Below are positions 14,201-26,200 of a stretch of DNA of 64,000 nucleotides, piece after piece. A program made the translations under genes and the position numbers. The notes below the pieces were generated by a model that had not been told where the DNA came from, did no database searches, and was given only the letters and a program-made list of their open reading frames with translations. The DNA is from Brachycybe producta (Eukaryota; Arthropoda; Diplopoda; Playtdesmida; Andrognathidae): assembly GCA_036925085.1 (NCBI GenBank), contig JAUPFP010000032.1, positions 1,011,501 through 1,075,500 of the forward strand, in the 5' to 3' direction. Within the stretch, counting starts at the first letter, position 1, and each line of letters opens with the position of its first letter.

Positions 14201-17200
14201 AACACGAACTCAACCGTAGTTCAACCCGAGCTGAACTCAACCGTAGTTCAACCCGAGCTGAACTCAACCGTAGTTCAACCCGAGCTGAACTCAACCGTAG
14301 TTCAACCCGAGCTGAACTCGAGCTCAACACGAACTCAACTGTGGTTCAAACCGAGCTGAACTTCTGCTCAACACGAACTTAACCGTGGTTCAACTCGAGC
14401 TCAACACGAACTCAACGTAAACTGAACTAGGGCTCAACCCGAGTTCAACTTGAGCTCAACCCGCGCTCGACCAAGGCTCAAACCGAGATCAAGTGGGGCT
14501 CAACTCGAGCTCAAGTGGGGCTTAACCCGAACTCAACTTGAGCTCAACCTGGGCTAAACCCGAACTCGAACCAAACTCAACCCTAACTCTTCCCATACTC
14601 TACCCTAATTATATGATATGATATTTTTGGTTTAAAGGTTTCAGTTCATTTTTGGTGTTTACGAGGCGCTCCGACGTACGTCTCATATCACTGGACGTGA
14701 AAGATTCTCCCGACGTGGTGATTCCCCTCAAGGACGTGAGCAGCGCGGTGGCTTTGGATTGGGACAGCGATACAGATTACATTTATTGGTCGGATGTGAC
14801 GAAAGATGCGATAAGTCGCGCCAAATGGAACGGATCGCATCAAGAAGTGGTCGTCGGTACTAATTTGGAGAGTCCGGCCGGAATTGCGATCGATTGGGTT
14901 GGTAATAAATTGTATTGGACTGATGCCGGAACCGATCGCATCGAAGTTTCCAATTTGGATGGCACCATGAGAGCCATCTTAATTTGGGAGAATTTGGATC
15001 GACCACGAGACATTATTCTCGATCCTATTGGAGGGTTTGTTTTGTTTTTTAACATTCTGCTTTCGATATTTAATGTTTTTTGTTCAGAAATTTTCAAAGT
15101 TTTTTGAAAAAGTTTCTAAAATGTTTTTGGAAAAGTTTTTGAAATGTTTTGAAAAAGTTTCTAAAATGTTTTTGGAAAAGTTTTTGAAATGTTTTGAAAA
15201 AGTTTCTGAAATGTTTTGAAAACGTTTTGGAAATGTTTTGAAAAAGTTTCGGAAATGTTTTGAAAAAATTTCGGAAATGTTTTGAAAAAGTTTCGGAAAT
15301 GTTTTGAAAAAGTTTCGGAAACGTTTTGAAAAAGTTTCGGAAACGTTTTGAAAAAGTTTCGGAAATGTTTTGAAAACGTTTCGGAAATGTTTTGAAAAAG
15401 TTTCGGAAATGTTTTGAAAAAATTTCTCCTAAAAATTTTTCCTAAAGGGACATTTGCCCTAAATGGACATTTGCCCTAAAGGGGCCTAAACAAATTTAGA
15501 CCTCTGTTTAATGGAAATGGTTTTAGGGCAAATGTCCCTTTAGGGCAGATTTTTTAGGCGAAAATTTATAAGGTAAGTATATTAGGGCAAATGACCCTTT
15601 AGAACAAATGGTTTTTGGGCAAATGTATTTTTAGAACAAATGGTTTTAGGGCAAATGTATTTTTAGAACAAATGGTTTTAGGGCAAATGTCCTTTTAGAA
15701 CAAATGGTTTTAGGGCAAATGCCCTTTTAGAACAAATGGTTTCAGGGCAAATGTCCTTTTAGAACAAATGGTTTCAGGGCAAATGTCCTTTTAGAACAAA
15801 TGGTTTTAGGGCAAATGTCCTTTTAGAACAAATGGTTTTAGGGCAAATGTCCTTTTAGAACAAATGGTTTTAGGGCAAATGTCCTTTTAGAACAAATGGT
15901 TTTAGGGCAAATGTCCTTTTAGAACAAATGGTTTTAGGGCAAATGTCCTTTTAGAACAAATGGTTTTAGGGCAAATGTCCTTTTAGAACAAATGGTTTTA
16001 GGGCAAATGTCCTTTTAGAACAAATGGTTTTAGGGCAAATGTCCTTTTAGAACAAATGTCACACACCGTTAAAAAATATTGGAATGTTTTGAATGTTTTC
16101 TGAAGATTCATGTATTGGACTGACTGGGGCCTGAATCCGAAGATCGAACGTGCCGGTATGGATGCATCTCAAAGGGCCGTTATCGTCGGCAGAAATCTAA
16201 CGTGGCCGAATGGACTCGCGATCGATTACGAAAACGAAAAGCTGTACTGGGCCGATGCCGGCATGAAGACAATTGAATTTAGTAACTTGGATGGAAATTC
16301 GAGACAGGTAACGACAGCCTCGAGACAAATGTTGTCGTATACCGTAACGGTCCTTTTTGTTGAATCGTTGTAATTCGGCTCTCGTCGTATATAGGTCCTC
16401 ATATCGGCCGACCTTCCTCATCCTTTCGGATTGGCCTTGCACGAGCATCGTGTCTATTGGACCGACTGGGAAACCCACAGCATTCAAAGTGCAGACAAGA
16501 ACACCGGAGATAAAAGAAATGTCATTCAGACGAATCTGGAAAACTTGATGGATATTCACATCTTTCATCGTGGCCGTCAGCCAGGTTTTTTGACGGCTTC
16601 TTGACGTTGGGAATGATTGTCGCAATGATTTGGATCTTTTTTTTTTGTCTCGTAAAAGTTCCCAGTATGTGTAAAGCTCAGAATGGAGGATGCAGCCATC
16701 TTTGTTTGATTGCGCCGCTTCCGAAAGGTCACACTTGTAGTTGTCCGACTGGAATTAATTTACTCGAAGACAGAAGGACGTGTGCGAATGGTAAAACAGG
16801 TCTTTCGTGTGTTCCATTTGAATCCTCGAAACGTGGTTTCAACGTTGAAAAATTCAATTTTAATTTAGTGTTCTCGGAACACGATTTTTTTACAAAAATA
16901 CTGCCAAAATTTTACGAAATTTTCACAAACATTTTACGAAATTTTATAAGAACTACGAAAATGTTCAGTTACAAAAGTTTTTAAAAATAAATTATGAATT
17001 TTTTTAAAAAAAATTACGAAATTAAGTAAAAAATGTCACGAGATTTTTACAAAAACGTTTTTGAAGATTTTAAAAAAAATTTGCGAAAATTTTACTATTT
17101 TTTTACAAAAAAATTACTAATTTTTTACAGAAATTTTACGAAATTTTTTTACAAAAAGTTTACGAACTTTTTTACAAAAGTTTTACGAAATTTTTACAAT

Positions 17201-20200
17201 AATTTTTTTACGAAATTTTTATGAATTTTTTACAAAAGTTTTACGAAATTTTTACAACAATTTTTTTTTACGAAATTTTTTACAAAAATTTTACGAATTT
17301 TTTTACTAAATTTTTACAATTTTTTTACAAAAATTTTACGAATTTTTTTACAAAAATTTTACGAACTTTTTTACAAAAGTTTTACGAACTTTTTTACAAC
17401 ATTTTTTAACGAAATTTTTCACAAATATTTTACGAATTTTTTTACTAAATTTTAACAATTTTTTTACAAAAATTTTATGAATTTTTTACAAAAATTTTAC
17501 GAATTTTTTACAAAAAGTTTACGAACTTTTTTACAAAAGTTTTACGAACTTTTTTACAAAAGTTTTACGAACTTTTTTACAAAAGTTTTACGAACTTTTT
17601 TACAACATTTTTTAACGAAATTTTTCACAAAAATTTTACGAATTTTTTTTACTAAATTTTAACAATTTTTTTACAAAAAAATTACGAATTTTTTTACTAA
17701 ATTTTTACAATTTTTTTTACAAAAAAATTACGAATTTTTTACAAAAATTTTTATCGACATTTTTAGAAAACAGTTTATCGATATTTTTACAAGAAATTTT
17801 ATCAAAGGTTTTGCAAATAAAATTTATCGAAATTTTTTACAAAAAAATGTTATCGAAATTTTTTACAAAAAAATGTTATCGAAATTTTTTACAAAGAAAT
17901 TTCATCGATATTTTTACAAGAAAAATTTTATCGAAATTTTTACAAAAAGTTTTACATAAATCATACATAAGACTCATTATGTTGTGTAGGAATGCATAAT
18001 TTCTTGCTGTTTGCGAGACGTACGGATATAAGAGTGGTCTCTTTTGACGTTCCGTATTTTGCCGACATGGTTTTACCGATGACGCACCTCAAGAATGCGA
18101 TTGCGATCGATGTGGACCGTACAAGAGGTGCTTTTCCGTTTAGTGATGATCGCGACGAGTAATTAATCGACTAATTACTCTCTACGAAGGTCACATTTAT
18201 TGGTCCGACTCTGTGTTGGACACTATTCAGAGGGCCAATTTCGACGGCTCAAACGTCGAGGATGTTATTTCGAACGGTCTGGACACGGCCGACGGATTGG
18301 CAATCGATTCTGTCGGAAAGAAGATCTATTGGACCGATACCGGAACAGATAGAATCGAAGTTTCCGAAATGGACGGAAAACATCGTAAAGTTATCGTTTG
18401 GGAAAATCTCGACTCTCCTCGTGTTTTGGCTCTTCATTACGATAAAGGGTCGAGATTTGCTTTTGATTCGATCGACGGTGGTTTTTGTTTCGTTAGCAAT
18501 TTTCGATGATTTTTACTGTTTTGTTTCAGGATTATGTTTTGGACGGATTGGGGAACTTTTCCTCGCATAGAAAGAGCGGGAATGGATGGAAGTGATCGTA
18601 AAGTTTTACTGGATAAAAACCTCGGATGGCCGAATGGATTGGTTATTGATCGGCCACGTAATAAACTCATTTGGGCCGATGCTAAAACTCACGTAAGTGG
18701 ATCGAGTTGGCAGGTTTATTTGGTTTACGGTTGATAAATGGTTTTTCTATATTTCTTAAGGTGGCATAATAGGTATTTTTTGTCTCCTAGGTGGCGCCAC
18801 TGCAGTGGTTATTATATTCTATAGGAGGTCTCTTTCCCTTTCCACCTTCGGTTTTGAGAAAACTTATATTTTTCAAGTTAACGTTTTTCGGAAAAACATT
18901 ACGAAAAGAATGCAAAGTGTTTTAAGAAACTAGAATAGTTGGCGATAATGCTAAAAGTTTTTTCGATGATGATATCTTTCAAAATAAACTTTTTATGACA
19001 GTTTGAAAAAGGCTAAAAAATAGTTTTTGACAAAATGTCAACGGAAAAATCCGACAAACGAGTCGTTTTGAAAACAATTTGAATTTTTTCGTAATGTTGT
19101 TTCTAAAAAAAAGAACGTTCGCTTGACGTTTTCGCGTCCAATGGAGCAAAGCATTCGCAACTGCAGTGGCGCCGTCTGCGGAAACAAAAACAAAATGAAT
19201 ATAGAAAAATATCTATAAAACATAAAACCATTTTAGACCTTTTTAAAACTTTTTAGAACTTTTTTTAAAGAACTTTTCTTAAAATTAAACATGTTTTTCT
19301 TCAAAGTACTAAAAATACGTTGAAGAAAAATATGTTTAATTTTAAGAAATTTTTAATTAAAAAATGTTTAATTTGTAAAAAAAAAAATATGGTTGTTAAT
19401 TTAAAAAAAATGTTTAATTTTTAAAACATGTTTAATTTAAAAAATAGTTAATTTTAAGAATTTTTTAATTAAATAAATGTTTAATTTTAAAAAATGGTAA
19501 ATTTTTAAAAATGTTTAATTTTATGAATAATGGTTAATTTAAACCATTTTTTTACAAAAAATGGTTAATTTTACAAAAATTTTAAACATTGTTTAAAAAA
19601 TGTTTAATTTTACAAAAATTTTAAACATTGTTTAAAAAATGTTTAATTTTACAAAAATTTTAAACATCGTTTAAAAATGTTTAATTTTACAAGAAATTTT
19701 AAACATTGTTTAATTTTACAAGAAATTTTAAACATTGTTTAAAAAATGTTTAATTTTACAAAAATTTTAAACATTGTTTAAAAAATGTTTAATTTTACAA
19801 GAAATTTTAAACATTGTTTAAAAAATGTTTAATTTTACAAGAAATTTTAAACATTGTTTAAAAAATGTTTAATTTTACAAAAAAAAATTAAACATTGTTT
19901 AAAAAATGTTTAATTTTACAAAAAATTTTAAACATTGTTTAAAAAATGTTTAATTTAAAAAAAATTGAAACATTGTTTAAAAAATGTTTAATTTTACAAA
20001 AAAAATTTAAACATTGTTTAAAAAATGTTTAATTTTACAAAAAAATTTAAACATTGTTTAAAAAATGTTTAATTTTACAAAAAAATTTAAACATTGTTTA
20101 AAAAATGTTTAATTTTACAAAAAATGTTAAATATATTTTTCCTACATTAAGAAAATAATTAAAAATTTAAAAGACTAAAAAAACTAAAACAAATTGAAAA

Positions 20201-23200
20201 AATAAATAAAACATTGAATTTTTTTAATAAAAATGGCTAAAATTTCAAAAAAATAATTAATAAGGCTTTTGAAGAAAAAAATGAATATTTCAACAATTCC
20301 CCCTGTTTCTTCATAGTATTTCGAATAAAAATATCGTATTATATATGAACTTGATTAGGTGATCGAGGTTGCGGATCTTGACGGAAATAATCGTAAAGTG
20401 TTGTGCCGAGACGTGGCTCATCCGTACGGACTGACCATATTGGGAAGTCACATTTATTGGACCGACTGGGAGACTCAAAGCATACATAGAGCCATGAAGG
20501 AGACCGGAAAAGAGATGGAGGTCGTTCACGACAAATTGCCCGGACTTATGGACATTCACGCTGTACAGATGGACAGTATCGGTAAGGACCGCGGTTGTGT
20601 CCCGCTTAGTGCGGCTCTTCCTTCTTTTTACGTCTAATTATTTCAGGTGTTAATAAGTGTGGATCGAACAACGGTGGTTGCAGCCATCTTTGTCTGAGAA
20701 GTCCTACCGGGTTTACTTGCGCTTGTCCCACCGGAGTTTTGCTCGGAGGTGACGGACGTACTTGCGAGGATGGACCGCAAGCCTTTTTGCTGTTTGCAAG
20801 CCGAGGCAGCATCGGTCGCATATCTCTCGACACGCCGGACAACACGAATGTCGTGCTTCCGATACCCGACGTTCACAATGCTATTGCGTTAGATTACGAT
20901 TATTCGGAGAAAAAGATTTATTATACCGATGTCAATTTGGATGTCATAAGGTGAAGTCATTTTTTTTGGAAAAATTAAGTTTCAAAATTCCGTAAAGTTA
21001 AAAATTACAGTGGAATTGAAAGGTTTAACTCCGAAGTTGAGGTTTGCGATTAGCGCTGATTGCAATTCGCTCTCCTAGATGGCGTAACATGCACATAGAA
21101 AAAGATTTCGAGGAACGAATCGATCGAAACAAGTATGGAGGTTTTAAGAGACATCTTTTAAACTTAGTTCAAAGTGTTTTCGAAACAAGACGAATAAATC
21201 AACGGGGTGGTCGCTTTCTCGTGACGATCTGTTTCGAAATAATCGTTTTGTGACAATTTCAAAAGAAGCCTATAACAATCTTTAAATGAGAATTGGTGTT
21301 TTAAAAACGATTATTTCAGAACAAATTGTCGTTAAAGAATAACCGCTCCGTTAATTTAGTCGTCTGGTTTTGGAAACGCTTTGAATTTCATTTAAAATAC
21401 GTTTCTAGGAAGCTCCGTACTTGTTTATTTTAAAAGATATCGTTGTAAAAATACGTTTATCGCTATTTTTTACTATTGTAAACTTTAAATATTATTAAAG
21501 CTGCTTCGAAGAAAAAAAACGTTTCTCTTCGCTTTACGGATCTAAACATTAGATTTTTAAATTTAAAACTTGCGTAACTCAATTTTCGAAATATTTCAGA
21601 CGGATAAATATAAACGGAAGTAACATGGAGACAATCGTTGATAAAAATCTAATGATGGCTGACGGAATTGCTTTGGATTGGATTGCTAAGAATTTATACT
21701 GGACGGACGCCGGACACGATATCATCGAAGTGGCTCGTCTGGACGGAACTTCGCGGCTCGTGATTGTCGACACCGGATTGGACGAACCTCGGGCGTTAGC
21801 CGTTCATCCGCAAAAAGGGTTGACAATTTGTTTTTTTTCTTTTAAGCGGGTAATAAGATTGTTAGGGTAGAGGCATTTTAGGAGCGAATTTCAAGAATAA
21901 ATTGAAACTAGAAGAGTAAACAAAGCTAAGACGAAATCCACGCGTTTTATGTTGGAAAACGGTGAACGCCTTTTAAAAAAATCGCGCAAAAATAGTTTAT
22001 TTTTCAAGATAGCGTCATAAACGATACGCCTTGCAGCTAGATACGAACGATAGCTTATCAACGGAAGTAATTCTGGAATTTTAAACTTTGGAAATAATGA
22101 GTTCAGCCTTATTTTAATTGTTATACATTTTTGTCTATGGAAATTAACATGGGAAGAACGTTCGCGTTTGCGTTATTTGAGCAAAAAATGGAAAATGATT
22201 TAAAATAATTCTGAAAAAAATAATCTTTTTGCCTTCGTTTTTCTTATAAGCCGAGAACAAAGTTTGTTTGATTAAAAAAGACCGAACACAAGTCGAGTTC
22301 AACCTAATTTAATGAACCGAGAGTTTTCTACGATCGGTTTTTTGATTCGACTGCAACGCAGCTTTTTTTTTTAACTAGTACGTTTTAAACCGTATCCATT
22401 TTAGATATCTGTTTTGGTCCGATTGGGGTTCGTCGCCCAAAATAGAGCGGAGTTACTTAGATGGTAGTAACCGAGAAACCGTCGTTTCGACGGATTTGGG
22501 CTGGCCTAACGGGCTCGCGATCGACTACGTCGCTAGCCGGTTATACTGGGCCGACGCTCAATTGGATCGGCTTGAGACGTCGGATTTAAGCGGCAAAAAT
22601 CGTGTGCAGCTGCTTAGCATTTTTACTCATCCGTTCGGTCTAACTCAAGTAATTATTTGATTTTTTTTTTGGATTTACGGCACGAAGTGCGATACATTTT
22701 TTTTTTTTTTTAAAACTGTTATATAGTATGGAGGTTATTTGTATTGGACTGATTGGCAATCTCGATCGATAGAGAGAATCGATAAGGAGACCGGCAAGAA
22801 TCGAATAACGCTGCAGTCGAACGTCGAGGGGCTTATGGAAATCCGGGTCATGGCGCCAGATAGACAACAAGGTTGATTTTATTAATTCAGTGAGGAAGTT
22901 TGGTGGCTTTTTTGGTCGGAAAATTTCTGTGAAATAATTTTAAGAAATATTTTACGTTTTGTTTGAAAATAATGTTTTTTTTTTTGGTATTTTTTTATTT
23001 TATATTCTTGAAAAGAAAACAAAAATCTAACTTTATGGAGATGTTTAAATTATTATAAAAAAATTCAATTTTCAAGAATAGTTTTAACTATTTTTAAGCA
23101 AAATTCGAAATTTTGGAGAAAAGTTCTGAAATTTGAAAGATAATTCTAAATTTAGAAAAATAGTTGTACATTTTTGTGAAACCTTGGAAATTTTTTTTAG

Positions 23201-26200
23201 CAAATTTGTAAGTTTTTCGAGGAAATTTTTTAATTTTGTGAGGAGATTTTTTAATTTTTCGAGGAAATTTTTTAATTTTTTGAGGAGATTTTTTAATTTT
23301 TCGAAGAAATTTTTAAATTTTGTTACAGAAAGTTTTAATTTTTTGAGGACAGATTTTAATTTATTAGGAATTTTAAATTTTTTTATAAAACATCTAAAAA
23401 AAAAAATTAGCAACGTTATCAATTTTGGAGAAAAAAATTGTAAATTTTTTTGAAAAATTCTCAACTTTTTTGAAAAATTCTTAATTTTTTAAAAAAATTC
23501 TAAATTTTTTAAAAAAAATTCTAAATTTTTTAAAAAAAATTCTAAATTTTTTAAAAAAAATTCTAAATTTTTTAAAAAAATTCTAAATTTTTTAAAAAAA
23601 TTTTAAATTTTTTAAAAAACTAAAATTTTTTAAAAAACTAAAATTTTTTAAAAAATTTTTAAATTTTTTAAAAAACTAAAATTTTTAAAAAAAATTTTAA
23701 ATTTTTTAAAAAAAATTTTAAAATTTTTTAAAAAAAATTCTAAAATTTTTTAAAAAAAATTTCAAGTTTCTGCAAAAAAATTCTAAATTTCGGATAAAAT
23801 TTTTAAATTATTTGCTAAAAATTCGAATATAAAATAAAAGCTGAATATCGAACGTAGTTTAGATAATTTAAATTTAACATTGTGTTTGTTTTCAGGTACA
23901 AATCCTTGTTCTTTGAATAATGGAGGTTGTACGCATTTATGTTTATATCGTCCTATTGGTCACATTTGCGCGTGTCCAAAGGAAGCAGCGAATAAATTAT
24001 GCGCCGCAGGTACGTTATTCGGAAAATATGTCTTATCGGAAATTGTTTTATCGAGAAGCCGTAACTAATGAAAATGATTTTTTTTTAATTTTAATTTGAC
24101 CAGTTAAAACTGACAATTCGTCGAAATCCGAAAATAACGAAAATGTTATCGATGAAAATTACGATAACCAAATTGGCTCGTCGCACGAATCGGACGAAAA
24201 GGAAACTACGAGGTATTTTTTCTTAAATTTTGTTTTAGTTTCGAGTCTCTGCTTAAAACGTCCACATTTACAGCTTTCCTCTCGTTGAAAGCGCCTTTAC
24301 ACCGAAGAAATAGCAGAAAAACATTCTTAGTAACAAAATGTTAATAACAAATGTGTTAATCAACAATTGTTTGACTGTTTTTGGTAAATGTCAATAACAA
24401 AATGCTAATAATTTTTTTAATAAAACATGTTGGTAGCATGTCGGTAGGAAACCGATCCGCGAGTAGAACGTTATTAACAGTGTTGTCAACAGAAATAACT
24501 TGCTAGTAACATTTTGTTATCAACATCTTTTGATTAAAACTATTTTCAAAAGGATGATGTTGGTAACAAAATGTTACTAGCAAGTTATTTCTGGTGTCAA
24601 CACTGTTAATAACATTCTACTCGTGGATCAGTTTCATTGCCGACATGCTACCAACATGTTTTGGTCAAAAACATTGTTATTAGCATCGACATTTACCAAA
24701 AACAGTCAACAAAATTGTTAATTAACATATTTGTTATTAACATTTTGCTACTAACAATGTTTTTTTTGTTGCTATTTTCTTTAGTGTAGCAAATTGTATT
24801 TTTGCGATTCTGCAATTTCTTGCGCGTTGCTCGTGCAACGTTTTAACCACGTGACTCTCTTGCACGATTAATTAATTAGTCGTGTAACTAATTAATTCTC
24901 AATTAAAATCATTGTTTTCATTTCTTATATTTTGTAATAAGGTGCAAAGATGCTGAGAATGATATTTTCAATTGTAAGGAAGGTAAAGCTTCGTTAGAAG
25001 GTGAGTTAAAGGTCGTAAGTTAATTAATTAATGTAATTAACCTAAATTAATCTAGAAGAGTTAAAAAGAAATTGATAATTGTGTTAGAAACTACAACCAT
25101 AGCTCAATCACTAAGTGGGATTTTCATGTTTGATATCTTTCAAAATAAACTTTTTTTAGAGGCAAAAATGAAAAAAATAATATGTCCTTAAGGTGGCTGA
25201 ATAGATATTTATTTCGTTTTTCCCCCTCAGTGGCCGTTTTTTTTTTTGTAAAATTTCAATGCAAAAACGTCAAGCGAACGTTTTATTGGAAACAACATTA
25301 CGAAAAAATTTCAAATTGTTTTCAAAACTAGAATGGTAAAGATTATGCTAAAAGTATTTCTATGGCAATATCTTGAAAAATAAACAATTTATAGCAGTTT
25401 TAAAATGACCCATTTTTCGGTTTTTCCATTGACATTTCGTGAAAACCTATTTTTGGCCATAAAACGTTTATTTTGAAAGATATTATCATCGAAACAACTT
25501 TTAGCATTTATCACCAACTATTCTAGTTTCTAAAACACTTTGAATTTTTTCTTAATGGTTTTCCTGAAAAGCATTTACTTGAAAAATATAAATTTTCTTA
25601 AAACCACGAGTTGGGGGGAAGAGAGAGAGAGACTTCGAATAGGTGGCGCCATCTTGGAGGACTAAAACAAAATATCTATTCAGCCACCTTAAAGTTGGAT
25701 GATTTTTAAACTGAGATAAAAAAAAGCTTACTTTAAAATCTATCAAACATGAAAAATACATTTAAGTGGTTGAGCTACATTTCTAGTTTCTAAACTCTAC
25801 AAACTTAGAGACTAGAAGGGTAGCTCATTCACTTAAAGAGAGAGAGTATGATAAGAATTATATTATATAATATATTATATAATATAATTCTTTCAAAATA
25901 AACTTTTTATAGTTTTTTTTTAAAGGTGGTCAAAATTTCTAAAAAAAAACCCCTAAATTTTCTCCAAAAAAAGTCTAAATTTTCTAAAAAAAATTCTAAA
26001 TTTCCCCCACAAAAAGTCCAAATTTTCCAAAAAAATTCTAAATTTCCCTCACAAAAAGTCTAAATTTTCCAAAAAAAAAGTCTAAATTTCCCTCACAAAA
26101 AGTCTAAATTTTCCAAAAAAAAGGTCTAAATTTCCCGCACAAAAAGTCTAAATTTCCCAAAAAAAAGTAAATTTTCCCCCAAAAAAGTCTAAATTTTCCC

